From contig CM049311.1 in NCBI GenBank assembly GCA_026874595.1, positions 51,959,676 to 52,023,675 on the forward strand: a DNA stretch of 64,000 bases. Direction: 5' to 3'. Below, one piece after another: positions 36,194-50,326 of this stretch. Origin of the DNA: Sipunculus nudus (Eukaryota > Annelida > Sipuncula > Golfingiida > Sipunculidae). The position numbers and the translations under genes are program-made. Each line of letters starts with the position of its first letter. Position 1 is the stretch's first letter. A model generated the notes under the pieces. The model did not search any database and was not told where the DNA came from. It saw only the letters and a list, made by a program, of their open reading frames with translations.

Positions 36194-39100
36194 ATTTTTT
36201 TTTTATTCCACACGTCACATCAACTTGGTTTTTACCGAAGGTCTATAAGATCTCCTACAGGCCGACGTCCACAAAAGCATAATACTTTATATATATTGTT
36301 AAATTGTAAAAATAAAATTAAGAACAATTATTTACAGACGGATGCTTCGAGCAGGGCCACTAAAGTGTATGTTGTAGTCCCCTGCAAAAATATAATTCTG
36401 GCCCGGTTTGTCCGAGTTATTAATAATGCACTCTCCCGGCGTCTACGTCTAGATCTGTCAGATCTGGTAGATGGAACTGAAGATATACAAAATGAACGCC
36501 TCCACTAGCTGCCACATCAGTTACACAGCTGTCATCTTGTGCTGAGGGTTACTTGTGAAGTAAAACATTTACAACTATAGTAACAGAAAAAAGGTTGATA
36601 ACTAGCCATTATATATCATAGGGAACTATCTCGGGGAGAAAGGTCTTAGATGAAGTCACCTTGATCGTATAATTCTGCTTCCTTGCCGTTCACTTCGTAA
36701 AGGCGTTTATCACGTAATATCTCTAAACCGTTATAGATCAAAAGTCAGTCTACGTCATCAAAAATCACATTAAAACCACCGGAGTCCTTAGACGCACATT
36801 AGGGACGCTAAAAGCGAGATGGAGTAAATTGGTTTTTTGTCATTTCGGCCATTTTGCTCAAAAGACGTACCGCTTTTGTTGGTCGTCCAAATGGCCACAT
36901 GTATTGGTGGGTATCCCCAGACACAATCCAAACCAAGTGTTGATTAGTGCAAATGTTAAACTGAAGGCCATTACTGGAGGCACGTGGTGGTTCCCTGGTG
37001 TGTATACCCGTGAAACATATACTAGTAACGTTGGTAGAGGCCTGCATGTTACATATGTTGAGAAGGTTACTGGAACTGCCAACTATTTAGAGAGCCTACA
37101 ACACCCTTACATTATCGCTGAGCGACTTCACGAAGCAACATACGGCACACTGCCGTTGTAAACCAACTATAGAGGCCCTGAGCCAGCCCACCTCCGGATA
37201 TCAATAACATATAGCAGCTGATCATTAAAAAGAAAGAATCATTGTTATTAACTGTAATTATATATCACTGCTGACATGAAACATTTACAAATGTTATAAA
37301 TTCATAAATACAAACAATTATCAGGGGCGGGTTAGGGTGTGAATCTACAGGACCTGACAATTTAAGTCGTAAGCGGCCGAAATGATATACCAACGGCCCA
37401 CTAACTTCAGTATTTGGTTCATACCAACGTCCCACAAGCATAAAATATGTTATTTTATAAATTTCCATAAGTTTACTGAAGTATGGTATTAATCAAGACG
37501 TCACAACCAAAACATTCGTGGTTATGTATCAAATTTTTTTTTATAAAATCAATCATATGTATTTTGTGAAAAAAATATAAAATATAGTTAACATTAATAA
37601 CAAGTATATCCCAGGAATAATCCCGGGCTGACGGAAGTATACTATATTCCAGGAATAATCCCGGGCTGACGGAAGTATACTATATCCCAGGAATAATCCC
37701 GGGCTGACGGAAGTATACTATATCCCAGGAATAATAATACCGGGCTGACGGAAGTATACTATATCCCAGGAATAATCCCGGGCTGATGGAAGTTTAAATA
37801 TAAACAATCAACAGTTCTGTCGTTTTCGAAAGAAATATTATCCGCATGCAGCAGGTAGTAGAAACAAATAGACCCGCAGTTGTCAGCAGAGATATTCCGA
37901 GAGTAACTATAGGTAAGTCTTGTTCAAATAAAACGGTATTATCTGTAAATCAGAACAGAAGAGGTCCATTATAAGAACCACAAGTAGAATCAGAGCACAG
38001 AAGCTTCATGTAAAATGGCTACTGCCGGAAGCCACGTCCACCGCCATTGTGTTTTGCCAGTTCAGACTTCAGCCGACACTAAAAGTGGGTTTTATCAATT
38101 GTTTCGGCATGTTACTGGCATCAATTTGTAGATAAAGATCTCGTTGGTTTCGTACAAAAAAGGACAGAAATCCTTTATTGATCGAGACTTGTCAGCCTTC
38201 ATATCTTATACAGATTTAATACCTTCCAACGATAATTTTTGTCATAATTATTCAGTCCTGTTCTCTTCCATTTGTAGCAAATCACCATTATTATTTCTCT
38301 TACGTTATAACCTAACACCGAACTTATAAGGATTCCATGACTTGGTAAAATTATCTTGCAATAAAGGCATAGATCCTTCAAGATAAAAAAACGTTCCTGC
38401 TTGTTCGTATAAATTTTAGGCCTCCTCCGAGACCAGTTTATTGACGGTCTGCTTTTAATTTCTTCAATCGTACTTTATGTGAAACACCGATTCCTGCAAC
38501 ATGTATACACGGGAAGATACGTGATAGGTTTGTTAGAGCGCGGATAATCCTGCGTGCGGGCTGACGTAGATCCAGGTGATGTTCACTTCTCGCCTCCCAC
38601 AGGTTTTAGTACTGTAATTAATGACGTAGGTGTCACCGCTCTCCCCCATACCGAGAGTCATCAGGTATTTTATACAGCTCTGTGTGGCCTGGCAGGAAGG
38701 AAGAACAGCAAGGCTGCTATCATAATAAACTTATATAAATGACAGGACAGCAGGAGACACTTCTAGTTCATCCGGCGCAGCCCATTATAAATCCTGTACC
38801 GACCCACAACATAGCCCTCCTCCCATCCACTGGTCCGTGTTACCGACACCCCTCTCTCTCTCTCTCTCTCACGCAAACTCATAGGGGACGCCCCTATTAT
38901 ATTCAGGTAAACGTCTGTAATGACTAGATAATTTTTAAAAATTATTTAATTAAGTATTCAATGAACTTTTTTTTGTCAGTTAGTATTATGGATGGCAAGA
39001 TGGCAATAATATTAACCGTGTTTAGAGAAAAGGGAGGAAAACAGGATTTGAAAAATTATGGATGAATTTCTCACGATGTAGAATACAAGAATGTTTTAGA

Positions 39101-41312
39101 TATACAGAAATAATATTGCTATTTTCTGTGATTCTGATAGTTGAAAAGAAAATGTGTACCTCTCTGTGTCCTTAAACACCAAGAGAAGTAAAAGTCTTGC
39201 GCTTAGGTTGATTCGGCTTGTTTTCTGTGATATGGTTCATCATAGGTGACGGTCTGTATTGTAGCGCGATATATTTTATAATATAGTACGTAGGAAGTTG
39301 CGTTCCAGCCTGCGTTACTGCGTCGGGCTTTTATGTAAGTTATGGTTCAGAGGAAATTAGGTTTGCGTTAATATAAAGATTTTCTTACGCTTTTAGTTTG
39401 AGGAACTTGTGATCTGGGTTGATGGGATTTTATTCAGACTACCATTCAGAGGAAGAAAACAGTCTATGTTACTCGGAATTTGTTTTCGTGATATGGTTGG
39501 AGAAAGTGGCCGTCGTTGTTATTGGCGTTTATTTTCGCTGATACGATCCCAAAGGATTTGAGGTCAGTATTACTGCAGCCCCCTTCCCACTTCCACGACT
39601 TTGGCGCCGAATCACCACGAACTGACACCATGATAATTCGTAGGGATGTCGTCGGGGTGTCGAAGATGACGTCTTGGACATTCGGCAATGTTCGTAGTAA
39701 TGTCTTGAGCACTTTCGAGAATTCGTGGCGCGATTTTTTAAATGTTCACAAATTAAGCTTTGTCGTAACAAGTCGTAGCGAAGTCGTAAGGGTTTCTTTA
39801 TAAGTCTTTTGAAAGTCCTCATACTTCCTTGTTTATTCGTGATGTGAATCTGAGTCACGAATTATAATGACCATGACCTTGACACGACTTCGACATGACT
39901 GCAATACGACTACAACAAGAACCACTCAAGAAAGAGCCACTTTCATAAAACGTCAGAAGAATCAAAAGAATATGGACATCAATATTAAAAGAAAAATCAC
40001 ATATTAAATGAGGGCAGAATCAATAAGATATTTTAACTAATATTTTGAATCTAATTTTTTAACATCTAATTTAGGCACGCCGTCTTTCTTTGTTTATGCT
40101 GTGGAAGCCATATTTGCCACTATAAAAAGAAGTAGTAATTGTCTTATGGCTTCCTTTCACTAATCATGTTCTTTGTTTTGACAGTGTAAAAGATATATAT
40201 CACATATACATCTATCTTACAATCCAGTTATGTAAATCTGTCAGTCTCGGAAAAATTTCTATTTTCTTGTTATATTCTGATAACTTGTCGTACATATTAG
40301 GCCAAAAAAATAAAAGGTACGGTTCTCAGGCACCGCCCGCATCAATTTTAAACCCCCGCATCAAAAATTTTTATTTTGATTTTCATTAGAAACTTACCAA
40401 TTTTGAGCTGCAGCTGCTCGAACATGTCTTTCAAGGAGATAAAATCATAAAATTTCCTTTGTTATGTAGTGCTTTTACTTGTGTAGCAAAATAAATCTGT
40501 TATTATCGTGCTTTTCCCTAATCATTTGACATTTTTATCGAAACATACAAAAAAATAAAAAAAAACCGCCCGCCCGCATTGATTTCGGAAGAAAGTGCCT
40601 GAGAACTATAGCTTTATTTATTTTGGCCTTAATCGTCATTTTAATTTTTTTTCTAAATCCAAGTCATTTACTCTCGAGTCCCATTCTATGAAAACATCAG
40701 TGACGGATCCAGGATTTAAGAAAAGGAGGGGTCATTCAAAGGAGGACTAATGACAAAACTTAAAGAAAGGTCCTAATGGTCCGGATAAAGGGGTTCCAGG
40801 CCGCAAGTTGTTCTGAAATCCTAACAAAAAAAAGACATAACGCAGGATTCCTGACTGATCTGTCGCTTTTCAAGGTCAGGACAGCCCCGGTCAGCATCAA
40901 AGGTTCTTCCGCCTGCAGGGCAGCTCTAACAATAATTCTCGGTTGTAGACTTGGATGCAAAAATTTAAAAATCACCACGACGTGATGTAATTTACGGCCA
41001 TGGCGTAGCAGGATTGAATGTTCATTGGGGGGTTTGTCAGCAAGTCGTAGCACGGTCGTGAAAAATCGTGGAGATATCGTAACAGTTTCTTGGACGTCAT
41101 AACGGAATCGTGAACATTCTTAAAAGTCTCGTGTCATGTATCGTGCTGGCACCGTGTCACTATTGTAGCATGTCGTACTGTCACCATACTCCTCTCGTGC
41201 GAAATCGTCCTCTTAATAGAAGTTTCAACAAAGTGGCGATTCGGCATCAAATTCGTGAAAGTGGGAGCGGGACTGTACTTTCTGGGACACGATTTTGAGG
41301 AAGTTGTGGTCT

Positions 41313-41390
<78 letters not shown>

Positions 41391-44300
41391 TTCTATTCGC
41401 TGGATTTGGGGAACTTTACGTATGTTGTTTTGTGTGATTCCCTTTGCCAGAGAGCGAAAACAGAATAAGCAGCCATCGTCCGTATCTCAAGCGAGCCAGA
41501 TTATATCAAATTTAACGCGTGGCACTAATCTTGATTGATTTTCCTAGACTTCAAAGATTATCAAAGGAAATAATTAACACTAATGTGGCTTTAAGCGGCC
41601 ATACTTGGTCAATGTTGACAGCCGGATACTTGTACTCAGCGGGGTACTATGGTGGCCTATCACAGAGAGACCATATAATTCTGACACGCTTCATTTGTGA
41701 CTAACACAACTGTCACTACAATCTCTGCCGGACATTCCTGGCTAAAGGATATCTTGCATGGCGCTAAATCTTGCTCTAAAGACAGGACGACGGAGGATGC
41801 AATCATGAGTTTAACTACAGTAAGACGCCGTGCGTATTTCTAAAACTCTGCCAAGTGGCGAAGTATTATAACTTCGGTTGGTTACAGGATTGGTTCTTTT
41901 TAGCAGCTTTACTCAAGTAATTATAAATAGATTGTAATGACATTTTGCGGGATGTTAGGCCATCATCAAAGGGATAATTTGTTAAGTCCCGGAGGTAATT
42001 TGGATCAACCTTAATGAAGTTTTTAATTTAAAGCTTCTTTACCATTGATAGAGTAATTTCTTTATCCCTGGGAGGTTAAGGGTTATTTAATGGTATTATG
42101 TCTGCCTTTATTCACTTTCCCATACACTTGTAATCCAGCCGTTCGGTTGGTGAACCGGGACACACTTTTCCAGTATACTATATAACAAGGTGTTATTATA
42201 ATACTGGAGGTCTTCATGTTGGTTTAGACTACATTTCTAATTGTCTCATATTTCTTGGTGTTTAGACCTTAAAAATAATCCTACAGAAACTATAAAAAAG
42301 AAAGCCAAGGTGAACCGCTATGGCACCATATGGTTTCACTGAAGAAAATAACACACAAATGGCGGCCTGACTTTGTACAGTTACTACATATATTAGTGCT
42401 GACATGTTCCCTCAGAACCTGCTGACCAGGCTGGATAGAGATGCCAGTCCTTTAGGTCGGGATCTTATGAATTTAGGAGATGTTAAGGGTTCATAAAGCA
42501 GAGGCAGTTCTCCAGACTGACAACCTGACCAGGACCTGAAGCTGATCTGAGATGAGGCTGCATGATGATCAAGATGAGGAGTGATGGATGACCGTCTAGT
42601 GGTCCTTGTCACCGGGATTAATTACACGTTACAGCATCAAACAGGTGCTGTCATTCCTATACACGCACGCAAACTCTGTCTAGGTCCATGCGTGTAGGTA
42701 TGTAGGTTATATGAACTACAACTTTTCTTGTCTGTAAATCCGGGATTTTCATGAAATTTAAAATTTTTAATTAATTACAAGGCTTTGTTTAAGGTCAGGG
42801 GAAACTATAGACAAACTTAAAAGAACCAGATGTGTTATATTATATTTCCCGCAGGACGGTCTACTGTTTTTCAGTCTGTCGGTCTGCCTCTCTCTTTCTC
42901 TCTCTCCCTCATATCAAATAACGTATGTCACAGATAAACTTTCCTTGTTGAGTTAACGACATACATTAAGGTTTCAAGACACGGGCCCACCAAGCTCTTA
43001 TTCATTTTCATCTGTTATATTTTCAAGTGATTATTATTGAACTAGTATTATCGAAATCCAAACCGCACACTAGTTTCTTCATAACTACAGTTCTATTTAA
43101 GGTGCTCATTAAATCTCGCTTACCCTATTTCTGTGGGCTTACCGAGAGGGATCCCGTGTGTGTTAATTAAACCAAAATCGAACAGTCTGCGAGCTAAGTG
43201 ATTAATGACCGTGACAAAATGTCATTAATGATTTTGCATACATGAATCACATCCATGAATCCATTTTCGTCATAACTTTCAATTGCCCAGACAGGATGGT
43301 AATTAAGGATACTTTGGGGGAATTTAATTGCAGAATGGTGATGTCTTTAATGTCTTTTATAACAATTAAGGGTGAGAGTATGATTATTTTATTCATGACA
43401 AGGGGTCTTTGACATCATCGAGACGTCCAAATAAAATACTTTTACGATACACGCATTATATCTTTTATAAAAAAAGTGATGTCAGCAGTTTTGGGAAATG
43501 TTCAATCTTGCATATGTATACGCGTCACATATTGCACCTACCCACAATGGCTCATTTCCCCTCTTAATGCAAGTTTGTTGAACTGCCGCCCGAACTTCTG
43601 GACCGGAAGACTGTGTATAATCTCGATCCCACATTAAACTGAATAACAAACGGATTCTAGCGAGAGCGCTTTATTGCCTGACAATCTGTGAATTCAAAAC
43701 TGAGATAGCGATATAAATACATTTATGGTTTGTTTAGAAAGTCAAGAATAAAAACGGCAAGGTTTGGCCAGAGTTAAGGAAAGAATGACGTCACTGCGTC
43801 AGATATAATCCCCCACACCGTCGCCTTGCTAACATAAATGGAAAAAAGTTATTAGCATAAATTCGCGAAAAAGCTTAAAAAATCTCTTGGGGACGCATAA
43901 AGCTTAATATGAAAATTAAGTGGACGAGAGTGCATGCTAAACACGAACAATAATTCCCGGAAGGCGGTTAGCTTTAGCAAGGCTGTGATGTAGGCGGCGC
44001 GTGCGTTTCTGGAGCGCATGGGGAGAGCTTGCTATTCAAATAACGACACACTGAGGCAGGATGTCGGATCAGGTTATGAATAAATCATCACCCCACCCTG
44101 TAACAGTCGCCTGTGACTGTTGGCCCGTAACCAGCTGTTGGAAGCATAAGACAATATTGTTGTAAATGAGTGGCTGGTTTTCCCCGATTCCTCACGTATC
44201 GGCAGACCAGCGGTCCCCTTCTATCCACTGGCTTGTGCGTCCTTCAGCCAAACCCATGCTGCAGATCTAATTAATGGGATGTCCAGGACGGTCCCCGTGG

Positions 44301-47300
44301 CTCCTGAAAAACGTGACGTGACTCTGGAAACGACACTTCAGTGGATCAGACAATATATGCTGTAATCAGGGCGGTAAAAGGGAAAAGTTGGAAATTCAAA
44401 CCATATGTGATGGCGGCCATATCCAGTAACTAGCCGGTTACCATATAACGGAACCTTTACTGGAGGTAGAGGCTTCCTGGACACCTGTTAGAAACTCCAG
44501 CGGTGTCTGTCCTGTCACCTTTTGTCAGCGCCTCATGTTATTTGTTACTTGCTTCGAGACGGTTCCTCGGGCCTTTTATTAAGGGGAGGGGGTTGACAAG
44601 TTAACATGTCCCCCACAATTTTGCCTATGGAAAAGTACCATTTGTGTCCCTTATTTGTAGGGTATAAAATGCATAATTTTACATTGCGACTGATAGATGA
44701 TTTCAACTTTCATATATAGTTTATAGTTTCTTCAAACATCGAGTCGTATTGTAGTGACTAGATATAACATGCGATTGTTATTTATAAACTCTAGACAATA
44801 CCCTTCAACAAAATGTGTTCATAACGATCTGTTATAACTATCTAGGACGGGTCGTTTTCAATGTCAGGAGCTCAAACGTAGGGGAGACGCATTAAAATTA
44901 ACTCAAAGCGTTTGTCGTTAAATGATACATAAAATTATCAGCAGTATACTTTAAACACAAACTGTAAAGTTTGGTAAATACTCTGATATTGATGGGATTG
45001 AGATACATGTAATCAATAAAAGTAATATTTCCAAATAGGTTGATCGAGCAAGCATTACACTCAAATGAGATCAACTTTTTTTCTGTGTCCACTGCAAGGC
45101 ACGCCAGTCCTTCATGTTATAACTTTTTATAAAGCCACGCCAGTCCTTAATGTTATAACTGTTTATATAACTGTGAACAATCTTCAGGCGGATGTGTGTT
45201 GGATTGTATCTGCACACTCTATACACCTGAACGGTTCATATTAATTTGGCGCTAACATAAGCTTAACCTGCTTAGCTTTGCCAACAGTATAGAAGTTCAC
45301 GGGATAAATGTCAACGTAATTATAATTAACGCATTAATTAGCAAAACAATTAATATCCACGACGTTATCAGCTGCCAGATTTCGTTTTCATTCTGCTGTT
45401 AATTTTTTGGTTCAGTTCTCATTCTGAACGTCTCTGCTTACTCATTAATGATTAGGCCGCCCACTGAGATGCTGCACATCACATCCAGTAGTTATTAAAC
45501 AACTTGGTTTTTATTCACATTAACTAGAACTTGTAATAATTATCGATCCCCAACATTGGATTAAGTGGCAACACTAAAGCAATTAAAAAAAAACGGAGGA
45601 GGATTTTTGTCTTTTAACCACCTGACACAGATTATCATTTATTATCAGTTTTACGGCTTTGCAAATAACAATTCTATTACGAGTTAAATGAATTAAAAAC
45701 GCGATGTTATAATCTATGACAATGGTAGTCATTGCACTAGTCTAACTTACGTTATATATTATATCACATAAAAGGAAGTAATTTATTAAAATACAATGAA
45801 TTCATCATTCAAGTATTTATTAATGTCTCATTTATACTCTTCTTCTGTACAACGCTGAAACAAGAATGTTCAAAACAAAATCTAGTAAAACCCAACTGAA
45901 AATATTTGGCAGATGTGTATTTTTTAAAACTCTGATGACATGAGCAAAAACTTCAAACACTACGCAATTCATCACTAACTGAAGCAGACTATCAGCATAA
46001 CAACTTTACTGCCGTGTAGGGTCCTGTTGCAGCGCTCGGTACCCGGGTCACTGTTATCAGCCAAACAAGATGGATTCATAAAATTAAGCCCGCCAAATCT
46101 AATCAAAACAGCGACCTGATCTCCAGCATGGCGGCAAACATAATATCCCCGCCAAATGGTTCTGAACAAACACCAATCATTTTAGGCGGGAAATAAATTC
46201 AAGTGGAGGGCTGTAAGGTTCAACAAGGGTATTACCATCCTCTCAAGGCTTTCATTTAATTGAGCGGTGTGAATGGGCATTAACGGAGACGGATTCTGAC
46301 GACATCCTCATCCATTCCTTTGCTCTGAACGCTGATGTTTCCGAAATGGCTGATCCGGACGTCCTTTATTTCATTGACGATCGTGTTTAGGCTTCAGACC
46401 TTTGTCATAAGTTCGGAAAAACTCTGGTTGGCTTTATGTAAGTTAGGGTTTCGTATTAGCAATATTCCACACAGTGGTGTAGTCGAGTTCACACCACCCA
46501 AAAATTTAGAGTGCAAGTCCGAGTCCGGGCCACGCGAGTCCAAGTCCGAGTCCTTGGGTCCAAGTCCACCTCATTCGAGTCAAAGTTATTTGTAATCCGA
46601 GTCCAAGCCGAGTTTAATACAAATATACTTAAATACAATTATAAATGGAAATTTCATATTATAATGTACATTTTTAAGTCAGTTCACACATTTCTGCTGT
46701 AATGGTTACTAAAATTTATAGCTCCCGATGCTGAACAAAGCTTGGTATATACAGCGTTATTTTCTTGTAATATTTTGTTAGTAGGGCGCACATGTACACA
46801 AGTCTTTATAATATGTGACAGAAGTTTTTTTTCTATTGGACTCGAGATAGATTCAGCATGATATCTTGAGACCTTACTCAAGTCCAGGACCCTTATGTCC
46901 AAGTCTGAGTCCCTAAAAAAGAGGACTCGAGTCCAAATCCGGACTTGAGTAACACATCACTGATTCGAGATAATCATCGCGAAAATAAGCCTTCATGTTT
47001 CATGTACTGTTATCTTCAAATGACAAAGTTTTGCGTGCTAATGAACGAATACATGATATGATGCTGTGTGTAGGTTACTTTAGGTTATGGTGAGATTTTG
47101 AAATTTGTAGTGAAACAATAAAAACGTAAAAAAATTCGAAAATTTACCAGTGGTAAGATTAAGACATTCTCACTTTTTTTCTGACACACGCCGATAAATT
47201 TCATGGCAAAAACACAAACGATCAAAGTTCTACACATATTCCTGTATCCAAAGATTATGTTTTGACATTAACCTATACCAATTTTCTGGTTCTCGTCAGG

Positions 47301-48372
47301 GAATATTATTATTTATGGAAGTTAATCGGATGGCTGTCCGGAAATCATAAAACCTTACTAATATTTCATCGATTTATTTGAAACATGTTTTACCAAGAGA
47401 GCCTATTTACCTCTTTAATTTTTTCAATAGGGCCCTCGGTCAAGTCGCATGCATATCATACAATCTATGAAAGAAACAATCATCATAGAGGGACTGAGTT
47501 TGACACAATGTTATATAGAATACATCTAGCAGAATAAACTTGAGATTAAAATAGAGGTTAAAACATTTGCAATGTAATTAAAGAAATAACAGTGATTCGT
47601 AAGTGTATATTTATAATAATAAAGATGTTCCATGTTATCAAACATCAGTTCGTACGCTCAAAATAGTAGCAAAAGGTTGAAGACTTAAAACTCCGAGTTT
47701 GTTTTACATATAAAACATAATTTGGTGTATATATAAATAACATTAAATCTACTCTCACGGTCATTACTGTTAAGGAAGGTATATAAATTATAAAAGTAAT
47801 GTATATATGAGCAATCAAAGGACACCACAAGCTAAACGGTCTTAATGAGCGGTCAGATAATCGAACTGTTCCCTTAAGGTATTGTCATCTAGTCAATGTT
47901 GGGATCAATGGAACGATCCCGCCCACCGACCACTCGGCAGGCCGCGGGTGTTTTGTTACAGTTTCTTCAAACAGAGGACTGTTTGCAACCTACGGAACTC
48001 ATTAGACAGAGAGAGTCGGCCACCGTCAGAAGTGGGTAACTGGGAACCAGCGTTATCGACGTCCAGGACATAACGTCGTCTCAACCAGTGTACCATTGTA
48101 GCCAAAATAAGGTCTTGTTGACACACAATCAGAATTAATAAAGCTTCTCTCTCCCTCTCTCTCTCTTGCTAGGTATATCAAAACATGTACAGCAAAAAAT
48201 TTACAGCGAGCGCTAATTACAGGAAATATTACGGCAATCTTTTCAGCAGTTTTAAAATATATGTCACGTACTACTTTCATTCATTAGATTAAGAAGACCG
48301 CGAGGTACTATTACGTTTTCGGCACACACACATCTTCTAGCCCCGAGCTTCCAGCTGCGTAAATCCGGCACT

Positions 48373-48424
<52 letters not shown>

Positions 48425-50065
48425 GTGTATGATGATACCGTGTATACTCCCCGTGCAATACATTCAAATTCTGAGTTGATGAAAGTTTCCATCAGGTTTG
48501 ACCGTGAGGTATCGATTTTAATTTTCATCAACTGACCGAGTCTGGCTCAGTCTACCAACGGTCAAACTAATCACCAAGACCATTCAAGTGATATAATTGA
48601 AAGGACTCGTGGTTTAATCACAACCGTCCAACCTGTCGTATCATTATGTGAGGGCCCTGAAAGATTATCCCGTAATAACCAACGTGAGATTACACTGGAA
48701 TATTCCGGCTGTCCCAGGGCGTGTGAGTTACCATCAATATTAACCGTTGCACAAATAATACCAGATTAAAAACGGCTGGTCCATAAACAACGTGTGTCAG
48801 GCGGACGTTAATGTTCTAGATTTTAGAATACCGCTACATTTGTAGAGGCTTATGGGCAATCCCGCTTTACGATTATTTATGTATTCTCTCGACTGTTTGT
48901 TCGAATTTGGAAAATTAGTTTTATTGATATAACTGGATCCGACCGGATTGGTGAAATATAATTATATATTTATTTATGTATCTAAAATATTTGTCCTTGG
49001 AAAAATCTATTGGCTTCGTTTATAAATACATATAAAATAAAGCGATTAATAAAATAAAGCATGTATATGGTGACATAAAAAAATCATCGAAGATATATCA
49101 AAATCAAGACCAATACAAATTATGAAAAGTCAAAATATTATATGAAATGTTTACAATGCCCACGTAACTATCGGTTTTCAATTATATTTACGTAATTCAC
49201 AAAAGTGTCAAAGATTTGTAGTGAATAGGAACTTGGTATGCACAGAAAACAATTATAAGCAGTTTGGGAGTAACTGTTTAAATGTTATAAATATAACGTA
49301 TTTAAAATGAATGAACTAATTTAAACATTAATGGTCATCTCTATCTGCATTATATTGTTTTTCAAGTATGATTTGGTCCTCTATCAGTATAACTGTTTAT
49401 TGCTATAGGCCGCCTATACATGCGTCACATCTTTTTAAATATGAAGGATATTTAACGCCTCCCCCCCCCCTCCTCGCTGTATGTGGTTATCAAATTGCTT
49501 CAGTCCGTGTGCTGGTAACGGGGCTTTGATTTTTTCACAAAGGGATCATACCGTTACATCCACCCGCGATCTTCCTGTGTGGGACGTAAATGTGATCACA
49601 ACCATCGCAGTGAAAAAAAACAGAGGCGACTTTAAAAGCTGTCAGTGATTTGTGGTCGTCACTGATAAAGAGACTGGGGCGTGTTCACTTTGATAAAACC
49701 ACGTCATTTACTTTAACACATGGCCCCGTTGGCGTCATCCTTACCTGATACAGACTTCTGAGGTCAGCCTGTGTTTGAATGGATCTCTCATTTAAGGATT
49801 TACTCTACTCAAATCAAGGCAAAATACTTTGCTAGTTGTATTAAACCTGACCGAAGCGTGTGCCTGCTATTCCAGCAGTATCATACCTTTTAATGGAAGA
49901 GACGAAGGCATTGTAAGACGACCATTGACAGGTTTTCATTGGCTGTCATTCGTATCGAAATTCAGGAATCAAATATCATAGTGGAATTGTTATGTGTGGT
50001 TTGTGAACAGTGGCGTCAATTTTTCTTCCGGTGGGGGGGGGGGGGGGGGATGACTCGCCGACATT

Positions 50066-50099
<34 letters not shown>

Positions 50100-50133
50100 C
50101 CTTTTTGGCGCCTGTATGACACATTTCATATAT

Positions 50134-50189
<56 letters not shown>

Positions 50190-50282
50190 GATCACATTTC
50201 AAATATATTTCAATATAACATTTCACAGTACACTTATAAATGGAGTCTGTCTATATTTTATTCAAATATATATTTCATTTTC

Positions 50283-50326
<44 letters not shown>

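Larger units (their letters stand above)
32175..37599. other. intron 1, no exon recognised
   Basis: Contains (TA)n/(GA)n tracts at 35210-35284 and 36146-36189. Open frames at 36829-37161 and 36134-36508 show no recognised domain and no matching splice phase. Confidence 0.5.
40629..46471. other. intron 1, no exon recognised
   Basis: Contains a solitary hAT-like end (CAGTGACGGATCCAGG at 40698), a (TA)n run (41315-41388), a TCGTA-rich stretch (41035-41290) and a 36-bp tandem duplication (45100-45170). No coding exon is supported. Confidence 0.5.

Noticed and set aside
36829-37161. 110-residue open frame in intron 1
   Set aside because: No recognised motif, a long overlapping frame on the other strand and no splice phase fitting the peptide gene.
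40698-40740. hAT element starting CAGTGACGGATCCAGG
   Set aside because: Only one end is seen; no complementary end within a reasonable distance, so at most a truncated copy.
50008-50050. hAT element starting CAGTGGCGTC before a G run
   Set aside because: No matching right end found; single short match.
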